Below are positions 48,991 to 58,062 of a stretch of 64,000 nucleotides of DNA, in pieces. Within the stretch, counting starts at the first letter, position 1. Each line of letters starts with the position of its first letter. Source of the stretch: a virus; IMG/VR virus record IMGVR_UViG_3300042471_000650, positions 1-64,000 of that record; one strand, 5' to 3'. Position numbers and translations under genes: made by a program. The notes under the pieces are model-generated. The model saw only the letters and a list, made by a program, of their open reading frames with translations. It was not told the origin of the DNA and did not search any database.

Positions 48991-50307
48991 TTACTTCTTA
49001 TTTTTTCTATACTTATTTATGAAATTAAGACCGTATGCTCTTCCACCTTGTTGAAGATTTTCCTTTCCCGTGCCAATTGCACCTGGTGTTTGCTTTGCAG
49101 CATACTTAAAATATCCCAAGGTTCCAACTAAAGTATTTGGTTTTCCTGGTTGGCGATATTCTTTATCCATTTTAACTTCCGTATATTCACGTAAGTCTTT
49201 AATCCAAGATTTGAACATTTGACCAGATTCGGTGACACAAATCAAATAATTAGTGCCTCTGCGAATAATACGTCCCATTAATCCAGTATTCAAATTTTCA
49301 ACTACTTCGCCAATTTTGAAAATAGATTCTGTAATATAATTTTCACGAAGAGATTGAAAATCAAGTTTAGGTGCAATTTCCCAAATATCCCAACCTTCCT
49401 TCACATTCATCGCACCACGAAGAATATTAAATAATTCCTTTGCTTCTGCTGGTTTGACTTCTGGGGGAAGACCTGAACGGAAAGTTTTAAAATCTCCTTC
49501 TGCTGCAGCAAGTCTCATTCTTGATGCAGACATTCCTTCAACACCCTTTGCATCAGGATCTCTGTCTCCAGCAGAAACTACTTCAATATTATCAAAGTTA
49601 TAAAGTTGCCCATTATACTGGTTAGAAAGTTTTTCAAATTCCTTAACTCTATCAGCACCACCAATAATTCTTACCCCAGCATATCCATTATTATGCGCCA
49701 TTTTTAAGACATCAAAAATTGTCTTTGTATTGGCATCATTTACAATATTTCCAGCGTGCTGTGGATAAAACTTTTGCATATAAGCAATCTTTGTATCAGG
49801 ATCAAGAGGATTCTTTTTCTTATCCTGACTTCTTGATGGGAAAATTAAATATTCACCACCATCTTCCTGCGCCGCAGATTGTGCTGCAACATCCATTAAT
49901 TGTTGATGTCCAATTGTGGGAGGATTAAAACGTCCAAATGCAATTGTCAAAGTGCCTTTAGTTTTTGGAACTGGAAGATATCGTGCCGGTGGTTGCTCCT
50001 GTGCTGCTGCTTGTTGCTCTGGTGCAGGTGGTTGCTCTGCAGGCGCCTGTTGTTGAGCGGATTGTTGAGCAGTTGCTGGATCTTGATATCCAGGAGAAGC
50101 AATTGTTTTTTCCTTTTCTGTTTGTTTTGGATCTTTTGCCCCAACTCTTTGACGCTTATTATAAAACTTGAGTTTTCCACCCTCTGTTTTTGCGACAAAC
50201 TCACCTTGACGGTCATACCATCCTCCGTGCCCGTCTCCAACAAGACCAAGACGTTGTGCTTGTTGTGAGGCAGATGCTTCTGATATAAATTGGAAAAAAC
50301 TTTTCAT
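48991..50307 (-). CDS. Nucleotidyltransferase with capsid-targeting-like N-terminus
   Basis: The 438-residue protein starts 'MKSFFQFISEASAS', closely like the capsid-targeting leader of T4 internal protein III (MKTYQEFIAEA), with I-S-E at the expected cleavage point. Residues 60-110 are a Q/A/P-rich linker. Residues 115-300 are a cytidylyltransferase-like fold with 'TIAFGRFNPPTIGHQQL' (the xxGH nucleotide motif), 'VRIIGGADRVKEF' and 'GMSASRMRLAAAEGDFKTF'. The C-terminal part is a small beta domain. NMN or phosphopantetheine adenylyltransferase relatives share these motifs. I infer it may be packaged in the head. Confidence 0.7.
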   Translation of the reverse strand: MKSFFQFISEASASQQAQRLGLVGDGHGGWYDRQGEFVAKTEGGKLKFYNKRQRVGAKDPKQTEKEKTIASPGYQDPATAQQSAQQQAPAEQPPAPEQQAAAQEQPPARYLPVPKTKGTLTIAFGRFNPPTIGHQQLMDVAAQSAAQEDGGEYLIFPSRSQDKKKNPLDPDTKIAYMQKFYPQHAGNIVNDANTKTIFDVLKMAHNNGYAGVRIIGGADRVKEFEKLSNQYNGQLYNFDNIEVVSAGDRDPDAKGVEGMSASRMRLAAAEGDFKTFRSGLPPEVKPAEAKELFNILRGAMNVKEGWDIWEIAPKLDFQSLRENYITESIFKIGEVVENLNTGLMGRIIRRGTNYLICVTESGQMFKSWIKDLREYTEVKMDKEYRQPGKPNTLVGTLGYFKYAAKQTPGAIGTGKENLQQGGRAYGLNFINKYRKNKK

Positions 50308-50347
50308 TATTTACTTTGAATTATGTATCAGATATCTTTATAATATG

Positions 50348-50355
50348 TATTTATC
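50348..50355 (-). promoter_or_regulatory. Late-like promoter (GATAAATA)
   Basis: GATAAATA, one base from consensus, 40 bases before the nucleotidyltransferase ATG and just after the stop of 50358-51692. Confidence 0.45.
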
Positions 50356-50357
50356 AA

Positions 50358-51692
50358 TCATTCTAATTTATAATATGGAGCAGAATAAGTTGCTTGAGAG
50401 CTAGCATAAAGATAAAAATCTTGCACCACATTATCTCTGGTTTCACCAGATATTGAATTTATTATTTGAAATAACTTCATAACAAGATATTTCGAATACC
50501 TATACTTATTTGATTTTTTTTGTATGGCATCTGCAATATCTTCAATTTGTTGTGGTTTAATTATACCATTTTGTGCCATTAATTGAGATATATTCATACA
50601 ATGCTCTATTGTATTTTTTGTAGCAAGAGAAGCTGATTCCGTAGAAGATGGAATTTCCGATAATCCATATCTTCTTAAAATAAAATTTATTGGACCTAAA
50701 GAAATTTTTCCTTGATTAGCAGATGCACCTTTAATTTCTCCCTGCCAACCTGTCAAAGATGTTTCGCCACCAAAACTTCTAAATTGAATTTTTTCATTAT
50801 TAAGAGATCCCCATTGGATATATCCATCCATAGAATCTACATTACTAGTTGTTCCATAAAATTTTGCCTTATTTACTTTCGTATCTGCTGGAAAATTTTT
50901 CTTTGATATTTTTCCACTACCATACATTTTTTTAAGAGATACACCAATGACTTTATTATTTTGGATAAAGTCATACATTTTAGCATTTAATGATCTTAAA
51001 GATCTCTCTTGACTTAATTCCCCCAAATTAGCATTATTACTGATCAGGTAAATATCTGCTGGACTCCATTTATTTAAATTTCCAAATGCCTTTTCATCTT
51101 TATTAATTCTACTAAAAACTGACTCAATTAGTGAAACTTCACTAGAACCTCGGTGAAACGTAAAAGTTCCTTTACCCCTAAAGGTTCGGTATAAAGCATT
51201 TGCACCCAAAATAGATGAATTTATCCAATCATCAGGAAGATCATTAATTATACTTTGGAGAGAAGAATCAATTAATGCTGTAGATGATGCCTTTACAAAA
51301 TTATCTTTTGTAACATCTATAATACTCATTTCCCTTTTCAAAACATTAAATACAACTGCCGCATATAATGCTTGTGCAGATTCGGATAATTTTGTAAGAG
51401 CAGCACCTGCCCCAGATCCCCCACCTCCAGATTTTTTATAAATTAACTTAATTATCGATGCAGATTTCGGTAAAACAATTTTAGTTACTGGAAATGATGA
51501 TTCACTTTTATCAATTTCATTTTTAAAATTAATTCTTCTTGCCTTCAATTGTTTAGATATATTATCCTGATCTTCTGCTCTTTGTGATGATATTATTCTA
51601 ATCTTATCTACCTTTGGTCCAGTTTTAACAACTTTAGTTTCATATCCGGACAACACAGAATTTAAAGCCAATAATATCTCCGAATCCGTCAT
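50358..51692 (-). CDS. Hypothetical protein (444 aa)
   Basis: The protein starts 'MTDSEILLALNSVLSGYETK' and has a Gly/Ser linker 'KSGGGGSGAGAAL' near 88-100. The rest is a mixed fold with 'SPADIYLISNNANLGELSQE' and a helical C-terminus. I recognise no family. Location among late genes suggests a virion or assembly role; the central block could be nuclease-like, but I cannot point to catalytic residues. Confidence 0.5.
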   Translation of the reverse strand: MTDSEILLALNSVLSGYETKVVKTGPKVDKIRIISSQRAEDQDNISKQLKARRINFKNEIDKSESSFPVTKIVLPKSASIIKLIYKKSGGGGSGAGAALTKLSESAQALYAAVVFNVLKREMSIIDVTKDNFVKASSTALIDSSLQSIINDLPDDWINSSILGANALYRTFRGKGTFTFHRGSSEVSLIESVFSRINKDEKAFGNLNKWSPADIYLISNNANLGELSQERSLRSLNAKMYDFIQNNKVIGVSLKKMYGSGKISKKNFPADTKVNKAKFYGTTSNVDSMDGYIQWGSLNNEKIQFRSFGGETSLTGWQGEIKGASANQGKISLGPINFILRRYGLSEIPSSTESASLATKNTIEHCMNISQLMAQNGIIKPQQIEDIADAIQKKSNKYRYSKYLVMKLFQIINSISGETRDNVVQDFYLYASSQATYSAPYYKLE

Positions 51693-51723
51693 AGATCTTT
51701 TTTATTTTATTTTTATTTAGAAG

Positions 51724-51796
51724 TGCCCGTGAGAAGATTCGAACTTCCACTGTATGGATTCTAAGTCCACCCTCTCTACCATTGGAGTACACGGGC
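51724..51796 (-). tRNA. tRNA-Leu (UAG), short variable arm
   Basis: A 73-nt cloverleaf: acceptor GCCCGTG/CACGGGC, D arm CTC/GAG, anticodon arm GTGGA-CTTAGAA-TCCAT with anticodon UAG, T arm GGAAG-TTCGAAT-CTTCT, discriminator A. The variable arm has only five bases, whereas bacterial leucine tRNAs normally have a long one. It lies alone between two late genes. Confidence 0.8.
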
Positions 51797-51805
51797 AAAA
51801 ATAGA

Positions 51806-52204
51806 TTAACGTATGGGCATAAGATCAAATAGTTCTGGATGAAGTCTCCCATACTTCCTCATAATTTCACCTGCCTTAGCATTTGCTTCGTTTTCGGCAG
51901 GACTTCCTGGATGTGATGTAATTTTTTTACCATCCACGATTTGCTTATAGTGTATAAACTCATGAGATACCGTTCTCAAAATGTCAATGGGATGACGATT
52001 GACAATACTAATATAAAGCACGTTTTTTTTCATCATCCCAAATGCCATATGATCTTTAGCAAAATCAGAATCATCTATTAAAACATATGGAATGTCATAT
52101 GTCAAATGAAGTTCTCTTTTAAGAAAGACTAAAAATCTTTTAAGAAGAGCGTCAAACTGCATTCTTGTAGTCGGTCTTCCTTTTCTTTTGCCGATCAAAG
52201 ACAT
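51806..52204 (-). CDS. Zinc metallopeptidase-like protein
   Basis: The 132-residue protein has H-E-x-x-H in 'RTVSHEFIHYKQIVDGKKIT' near 79-98 and a downstream Glu in 'SPAENEANAKAGEIM' near 101-115. That is the zinc site of minimal metallopeptidases (SprT- or M48-like). The N-terminus is basic. Whether it is active, and on what, is unknown. A phage-assembly or host-targeting protease is possible. Confidence 0.65.
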   Translation of the reverse strand: MSLIGKRKGRPTTRMQFDALLKRFLVFLKRELHLTYDIPYVLIDDSDFAKDHMAFGMMKKNVLYISIVNRHPIDILRTVSHEFIHYKQIVDGKKITSHPGSPAENEANAKAGEIMRKYGRLHPELFDLMPIR

Positions 52205-52219
52205 TTTTTTAAATATTTA

Positions 52220-52405
52220 TTAGACACCAAGAACAGCACCAATGTTATCGTCAATATCTTTAATCACTCCACGAATATCAGTAATACGAGGAGGAACACT
52301 CAATTCATCATAAGTGTATCCCTTCTGAGCATCGAATAGGACCTGACGAATTGCAGCGGCGCACCTGGCATCCATTTTAAGTGTTACTTGTTTTTCTTTA
52401 GTCAT
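52220..52405 (-). CDS. Conserved hypothetical protein (61 aa)
   Basis: The protein starts 'MTKEKQVTLKMDARCAAAIR' and contains 'DAQKGYTYDELSVPPRI'. It overlaps mazG by four bases. Function unknown. Confidence 0.6.
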   Translation of the reverse strand: MTKEKQVTLKMDARCAAAIRQVLFDAQKGYTYDELSVPPRITDIRGVIKDIDDNIGAVLGV

Positions 52406-52815
52406 CGATCGTCAGCAGCACGGTTTTCTGAAAAGTATGAGTCAAAAGCACCTTCAGGATAACGCTTCAAAAGTTTTTGAACATTACGAGCAACAACTTC
52501 GTCAAGAGTGACATCAAGTGCAATACACGCTTGAGCAACATACCACATAATATCCCCCAGTTCAATAATCAGATGCTCACGGTTGTCTTCACTATAAGGT
52601 TTGCCCTGAAAGATCATCTTCTTGACAATTTCCATAAACTCACCACCTTCCGCATTGATACCAACAGCACCAGTTAGAAGTCGCTCAATATTTGCACCCT
52701 TTTCGTCCAGAGCAACAAGACGGTCAGAAAGTGCAAGAAAATCTTTAGATGCATCAGATGTGACTACATCCACAAATTCAGCATACTTGTCAAAATTAAC
52801 GTGTTTGGTTTCCAT
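52402..52815 (-). CDS. mazG: MazG-type nucleotide pyrophosphohydrolase
   Basis: The 137-residue protein has the MazG helix-bundle metal site: 'EGGEFMEIVKKMIF' near 57-70 and 'ELGDIMWYVAQACIALDV' near 86-103, with E-x-x-E and E-x-x-D. Cyanophage MazG hydrolyses dNTPs, with a preference reported for dGTP and dCTP, and may help recycle the high-GC host genome into AT-rich phage DNA. It overlaps the helicase gene by one base. Confidence 0.9.
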   Translation of the reverse strand: METKHVNFDKYAEFVDVVTSDASKDFLALSDRLVALDEKGANIERLLTGAVGINAEGGEFMEIVKKMIFQGKPYSEDNREHLIIELGDIMWYVAQACIALDVTLDEVVARNVQKLLKRYPEGAFDSYFSENRAADDR

Positions 52816-54194
52816 TAAAATTTAAATCCCTCAAATGATTTTTTAGGTTTTTTGTCTTCGTAATCATTATACTCGTCTTCGTTTCCAGAGTCAAGTATAT
52901 CTTTTTGTGCTGTTTGTTCGCAATCATAAAGACGCATTTTAGCACGGTCAATTCCTACAATAAAACGTTTGTAAATTGTAGGGTCATTGTATCGGTTCTT
53001 CAACTGCTTCACCATAATCTGTCCCAACTGCTCAAGCTCTTCTGTACTAATAAGGGCAAACATAAGATCAGCAGTAGCAGGCAGACCAAAGGACTCACTA
53101 GTATCAGTAAGTTCAACATCAGAAGAACCAAAACCTGAACGAGTGGTCTGAGTAGCGGAGACAATTGGGACATTAAACTCGACGGCGAGTCCACGCAATT
53201 CCTCAGCAATTGCTTTGATATACGAATATGAATTGACAGAAAGGTTTGATTTATACCTACTGGAAGCACATATATTAAGGTAATCAATGAAAATAATATC
53301 AGGTCTAAATGACTTCTTAAGTGCAAGTTCGTTAAGAAGTGCTTTAAAATGTCCACTATGTGCAGATGCAGTTGGATATTCCTTAATTATAAGGGTTCCT
53401 TGAGTTTTCTTGGAAAGACTTGTGACCTTATTTTCAAACATCTGGCGAGGAAGGTCTACCAGTTGCTGAATTGGCACATTCAATAAGTTTGCGTCAATTC
53501 TTTCAGCAATGCGTTCTTCTGCCATTTCCATCGTAATGTACAAAACGTTCCGTCCTTGGAGCAAGACGGAGCTAGCCACATGGCACATGAATAGAGATTT
53601 CCCGACACCCGTACCAGCAAGAGCGATATTAAGAGTTTTGTTAGGGATCCCACCTTTGGTAATTTTGTTAAAGTATTCAAGATCAAATTCGATTTTGTCT
53701 TCTTTTCGGTGATAAAACTCATATCGTTCCTCATAATTTTGTAAGTAGTCGTGTCCAATATTATTGTCAAAAGATACTGCTAATGCATCAGAAAGAATAC
53801 TGGGAATAGCATCCCGATTCTTTTTTTCATTATTACCATCAGCAATATGAATTGACTCCATAAGTGCTAGATAAATTGCACGGTCACGACACCACTTTTC
53901 AGTAGTATCGAGTAACCATTGTTTTTCTACAAGAGCATCATTTAGAGATTTATTAATTTCTCTGACTTCTTTTATTTGCTCCTCTGTTAAATCTGTGCGA
54001 TTTTCTATTTCAATGCTGAGTGCTTCAATGGTGATTGCCGAACCATACTTAACAATAAATTGGACAATCTCTTCAAAAATGACCTTTTCGGTCTTTTTCT
54101 CAAAATAATCTGGTTGTATGAAAGGAATAACTTTGCGTGAGTAGTCTTCATTAAATATTAGGTTTCTGAGAATTGTGGTCTCAATTCGTTCCAT
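52815..54194 (-). CDS. 41: Replicative DNA helicase (gp41)
   Basis: The protein (459 residues from ATG 54194) is a DnaB-type hexameric helicase. It has the Walker A loop 'LAGTGVGKSLFMCHVASS' near 193-210, 'NVLYITMEMAEERIAERID' near 217-235, Walker B 'IIFIDYLNICASS' near 296-308 and 'PIVSATQTTRSGFGSSD' near 343-359. It unwinds DNA for gp43 and recruits gp61. The frame also opens at 54224; the start at 54194 gives a 14-base overlap with uvsX. Confidence 0.94.
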   Translation of the reverse strand: MERIETTILRNLIFNEDYSRKVIPFIQPDYFEKKTEKVIFEEIVQFIVKYGSAITIEALSIEIENRTDLTEEQIKEVREINKSLNDALVEKQWLLDTTEKWCRDRAIYLALMESIHIADGNNEKKNRDAIPSILSDALAVSFDNNIGHDYLQNYEERYEFYHRKEDKIEFDLEYFNKITKGGIPNKTLNIALAGTGVGKSLFMCHVASSVLLQGRNVLYITMEMAEERIAERIDANLLNVPIQQLVDLPRQMFENKVTSLSKKTQGTLIIKEYPTASAHSGHFKALLNELALKKSFRPDIIFIDYLNICASSRYKSNLSVNSYSYIKAIAEELRGLAVEFNVPIVSATQTTRSGFGSSDVELTDTSESFGLPATADLMFALISTEELEQLGQIMVKQLKNRYNDPTIYKRFIVGIDRAKMRLYDCEQTAQKDILDSGNEDEYNDYEDKKPKKSFEGFKF

Positions 54195-55194
54195 AAGAGA
54201 ATTGCTGTTTCGCGGCAGCATCAAGTTGCTGCATTACTTCTTCTGTAAAATATTGATCTGGGTTTTTCAGGATTTCCTTCCCATAAATTTTCTTACCATT
54301 AATCTCATAACGTCCCGCAACATTCTTCCAGAGTCCAGCGAGTTCCCCGAGTTCCAGAAGACCATAATAACGGTCAAGACCACGCTCATCGTAAAATAGA
54401 CGGACTTCAACTTCTTGATTCTCCTTACTCAAACGCGACTTAGCAGTCTTTGCTTTGATAATGTTTCCAACAACTTCTGTTCCATCCTTTTCTTTCTTTT
54501 TACCAAGATATATGATAGTAGAAGCGGCATACTTAAGACCACTACCACCACCCATCTCTTTAGTAGGAACATAAGAACCAATAACATCGTAGGTATGATT
54601 GGTTACAATCATTGGGATGTTTGCCTGACCCAGTTTAAGAGTGAGCATACGGAAAGCACCTTTCACAAGTTGCGATTTAGTCATATCACGAACTTGCTTA
54701 TCATTCAGTGCGTCAGTAATCTCTTTCTCGGTTGAGAGCATACCCAAAGAGTCTAACACAAACATACAAGGTTTGCGGTCTTCTACAGGTTTTTTTAAGT
54801 ATATATCAACTGCCTTGAGTGCCTTACCACGAAACTCTTCTACAGTAACAACATTTACAACCACAAGACGATTAGTATCAATTCCACGCGATTCTAATAG
54901 AGATTTAGTAATGGCAGCTTCAGTATCAAAGTAGAGACAATAACCATCGGAGTTATTATCAAGAAAATTCTTAACCACAGCGAGAGAGAAGAAAGTTTTT
55001 CCAGTAGAAGACTCTCCAGCAATAGCAGTAATCTTATTCCCAGATACACCGCCAAATATGCTACCTGAAACCAGTGCATTAAAGATGTACGAACCCGTGT
55101 CAACATAAGTCTCAGTCTCATCAATATCAGAAGCGAGTTTGGTATACTCACCTCCAACTTCTTTTACAATTTCTTTAAGAAAGTCCATGGTCAT
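54181..55194 (-). CDS. uvsX: RecA-like recombinase UvsX
   Basis: The 337-residue protein has the RecA core: Walker A 'IAGESSTGKTFFSLAVVKN' near 58-76, Walker B 'KPCMFVLDSLGMLSTEKE' near 138-155 and 'PMIVTNHTYDVIGSYVPTKE' near 193-212. It drives strand exchange and recombination-dependent replication. The ATG at 55194 has AGGA five bases upstream. The small gene 55191-55307 overlaps it. Confidence 0.95.
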   Translation of the reverse strand: MTMDFLKEIVKEVGGEYTKLASDIDETETYVDTGSYIFNALVSGSIFGGVSGNKITAIAGESSTGKTFFSLAVVKNFLDNNSDGYCLYFDTEAAITKSLLESRGIDTNRLVVVNVVTVEEFRGKALKAVDIYLKKPVEDRKPCMFVLDSLGMLSTEKEITDALNDKQVRDMTKSQLVKGAFRMLTLKLGQANIPMIVTNHTYDVIGSYVPTKEMGGGSGLKYAASTIIYLGKKKEKDGTEVVGNIIKAKTAKSRLSKENQEVEVRLFYDERGLDRYYGLLELGELAGLWKNVAGRYEINGKKIYGKEILKNPDQYFTEEVMQQLDAAAKQQFSYGTN

Positions 55195-55307
55195 TTGTTC
55201 CTGTTAAAATTAAAAGTCCACAATTTATTGTACAACTGCTTTTCATCAGTTCTTTTAAGCAATTCTAAAATTTTTTTAAATTCACGTTCAGTAATCGGTA
55301 AATTCAT
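55191..55307 (-). CDS. Small hypothetical protein between gp43 and UvsX (38 aa)
   Basis: The frame starts 'MNLPITEREFKKILELLKRT' and ends 'NFNFNRNK'. Its ATG overlaps the polymerase stop (TAATG) and its stop overlaps the UvsX start (ATGA). The double coupling makes it a likely real gene. Function unknown. Confidence 0.65.
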   Translation of the reverse strand: MNLPITEREFKKILELLKRTDEKQLYNKLWTFNFNRNK

Positions 55308-57808
55308 TAGATAAAAAATGAATCAAGACTTGTTGTTTTCTCTACTTTCCACCCAATTGAATCGAGAATAGATTTAAGGGGGTCAATAAAACTCTTTTCA
55401 AATTGTAAGTCATAGTCAATGTATTTGTCAAGTCCAAGTTCTTTAGGAAAGTCTTGAATAAATGCTATTACATTTTCTTGAATAATATTTGGTTTCTTCA
55501 AAAAAATAAACTTGACTTTTTCTCCATTAGAAATAAGTGAATACTTATTAGTAAGTTTTTTCTCCCTAATATAATGATTGAAAAGAAGTGCTCCACGAAT
55601 ATGAATGGGAGTCTTTTGAGCATAGATTGTTGAAGATGAATGATACTTACGCACATCAGAAGCAGTTCGTGGAAAAGCAATCTGCTCTGGTGGAAGTTTC
55701 TTGAAATCTGAACGACACTTATCAATAAACTCAATTACCTCTTCTTCAGTTCCGCTCATCATCAGTTTCAGACCATCCTTAATCATCTGACGACAAGGTG
55801 CAGGAGTGGAAGATTTAACTGCCTCAATACCCATCATCTTTAGTTTAGGTTCTTCATAACGAACACCTTCACTATCCCAGACATTGAGAATATAACGCTT
55901 CTTCGCAGTCCAGATTCCACGGTCAGCAATATTCTCCCGCTTCATCTGCATCTTCTGGTCATAAGCATTCACATAGTCTGCCAGTTCTTGGTAGCAACTT
56001 TCAATATACTTTTCAAGTTCCACCTTAGCGACCTTATCAAGGAACGAAACAATGCTTTCAGTAGTTTTCTCTCTTCCCTTGAATATAGTTTCAACCAAAG
56101 GACCCATATTAAGATAAATGGAATCGGTATCAGAAGCAATGACATAATCAACATCCTGTGTCTTTAGAACTTTATTCAGATACTTATTAATCTTATCTTC
56201 AATCCAACGAATCGAAACCTGTCCAGAAAGAGTAATTGCTTCAGCATTTGCTAGTTTAAAATAACGGAAATACTGATTGCCGATAGCACCATAAGCAGAG
56301 TTAAGTTGAATCTTCCTTGCCATTTGGATGTTATTGCATCTTGCAATCTCTTTTTCAAGTTCCTTTGTCTTCTTCTTTTCATACTCCTGTTTAGCAGCAA
56401 GCATCTTCTTTTTATAGATGGTGCGGTCTTCATAAATCTTTTCCATCAATTCTGGAAGAAACCCACGCACATCTTTGCGATACATTGCACCGTTAGCACA
56501 AACTGCATAATCCTTATACAGTTCAAAATTAATTTGCTGATTAAGTATTTTATCTACAGTTACAGAAGGATGCCTCTCATCCAAAAGGGTTTCAGGACTA
56601 ATGTTATATTGCATAATCAGGTGAGGATATAGACTATTAAGGTCAAAGTTCACTACCCAATCATACTTTCCAGGAATAGGTTCCTTAACATAAGCACCAG
56701 CATACTTAGAATCTTTATCTGATTTTTCTTTAGGGGGAATTACAATGTTTCTCTGTTTCAAATAATTGTAGATGATTGTATCCCACATTCGAACTTGAGA
56801 GAAAACATCAGAATAGTTTGCTTTAGCGTCATATGCCATCGTCAAAGCAAGTTCAATGAGTTTCATCTTGTCTTCCATACGGTCAACAAGTTCCACGTCA
56901 ATGATGTTGTACTCTACAAACTTTTGCCAACCTTTAGTATAGAAGTCTTTGAAAGTATCAAACTCAGAGTGATCCAGTTTTTTCTGTCCGAGTTCTACAC
57001 TTGCAATATAGTCAAGACGATAAGATTCCTGTGCCTTATAAGTAAACTTTTTATAAAGATTCAAATAATCAAGTTGACTAATACCACCAACATCGTATGA
57101 AATGTGTTTACGACCGGCAACATAAATTTCACTCTCTGTTACGAGTCCCCACGGTGACATACGCTTCATTAGTTTTTCACCAAGAACACGATCCAAACGA
57201 CGAACCAAATATGGAATATCATACAGTTCAGTATTCCAACCAGTTACAACTTCTGGAGTATTCTCTTCTACCATCCACCAGTTAATAAAACCCATCAGCA
57301 GATCACGCTCATTATCAAACGAATGATAAATCACATTCTTTTGTTGATTCTTAAACGGACCCATACCCCAAGTACGAATCTGTTTAGAAGAATAATCCTG
57401 AATAGTAATCAAAAGAACTTCTTCAGCAGCAGACTCCACATCAGGAAATCCATTCTCTGATGCAACCTCAATGTCCAAGGTAGTAACTTTTACTTTACTA
57501 ATATCAAATTTCAGTTCTTCCTCCGGATACATTTCGGAGATATACTGATAAATGTATTGACTATTTCCATAGATCTTAAAGTTTTCTACACCTTCATACT
57601 TTTTAATAAACTCACGACAGTCACGGACAGAACCAGGTTGAACTGATTCAACATATTCCCCATTCAGAGTTTGGTATTTTGTTTTCTTTTTTGAGGGGAC
57701 AAAAAGAGTCGGGTAAAACTTCTCACGGGTCATAAAATGTTTACCATTTTCATAACCACGGACCAAGAAGTGATCCCCGACCATCTGCACGTTTGTATAA
57801 AATCTCAT
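55307..57808 (-). CDS. 43: DNA polymerase (gp43)
   Basis: The 833-residue protein is a family B polymerase. The exonuclease metal site is in 'VTTLDIEVASENGFPD' near 108-123. The polymerase motifs are 'NFDLNSLYPHLIMQYNISP' near 381-399, 'KIQLNSAYGAIGNQYFRYF' near 486-504 and 'VIASDTDSIYLNMG' near 542-555. It is somewhat shorter than T4 gp43 (898). It works with gp44/62 and gp45. Its stop overlaps the small gene downstream. Confidence 0.97.
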   Translation of the reverse strand: MRFYTNVQMVGDHFLVRGYENGKHFMTREKFYPTLFVPSKKKTKYQTLNGEYVESVQPGSVRDCREFIKKYEGVENFKIYGNSQYIYQYISEMYPEEELKFDISKVKVTTLDIEVASENGFPDVESAAEEVLLITIQDYSSKQIRTWGMGPFKNQQKNVIYHSFDNERDLLMGFINWWMVEENTPEVVTGWNTELYDIPYLVRRLDRVLGEKLMKRMSPWGLVTESEIYVAGRKHISYDVGGISQLDYLNLYKKFTYKAQESYRLDYIASVELGQKKLDHSEFDTFKDFYTKGWQKFVEYNIIDVELVDRMEDKMKLIELALTMAYDAKANYSDVFSQVRMWDTIIYNYLKQRNIVIPPKEKSDKDSKYAGAYVKEPIPGKYDWVVNFDLNSLYPHLIMQYNISPETLLDERHPSVTVDKILNQQINFELYKDYAVCANGAMYRKDVRGFLPELMEKIYEDRTIYKKKMLAAKQEYEKKKTKELEKEIARCNNIQMARKIQLNSAYGAIGNQYFRYFKLANAEAITLSGQVSIRWIEDKINKYLNKVLKTQDVDYVIASDTDSIYLNMGPLVETIFKGREKTTESIVSFLDKVAKVELEKYIESCYQELADYVNAYDQKMQMKRENIADRGIWTAKKRYILNVWDSEGVRYEEPKLKMMGIEAVKSSTPAPCRQMIKDGLKLMMSGTEEEVIEFIDKCRSDFKKLPPEQIAFPRTASDVRKYHSSSTIYAQKTPIHIRGALLFNHYIREKKLTNKYSLISNGEKVKFIFLKKPNIIQENVIAFIQDFPKELGLDKYIDYDLQFEKSFIDPLKSILDSIGWKVEKTTSLDSFFI

Positions 57809-58062
57809 CAGGCAGTTAATTCAAGATACTTTTCAACAATTTCTTCTTTTGGATCAACAATAGTAAGAATACTATCAGAATGAATCATCATTTCTCTTTG
57901 GTCAGTTACATCTGGCCAAGGAGTAAGATTTCCTTCTACATCAATACGATATGGATTAATGAGTTTACAATCTGGTTCTCCTAATTCAGATCCAACCTCA
58001 ATAATTTCAGTAACAATCACATTATCAACTTTTAACAAAAGACACTTAACTGTTTTTTCCAT
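57808..58062 (-). CDS. Paralogue pair member, hypothetical (84 aa)
   Basis: The protein starts 'MEKTVKCLLLKVDNVIVTEI' and has 'INPYRIDVEG' and 'DSILTIVDPKEEIVEKYLEL'. The gene just upstream encodes the same plan ('LALLKSGETVISDI', 'NKPYKVL', 'WVVTIVEPLNSVKELYEE'), so the pair arose by duplication. The fold is probably a small beta barrel of LSm or similar type. It is coupled to the polymerase gene. Confidence 0.6.
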   Translation of the reverse strand: MEKTVKCLLLKVDNVIVTEIIEVGSELGEPDCKLINPYRIDVEGNLTPWPDVTDQREMMIHSDSILTIVDPKEEIVEKYLELTA

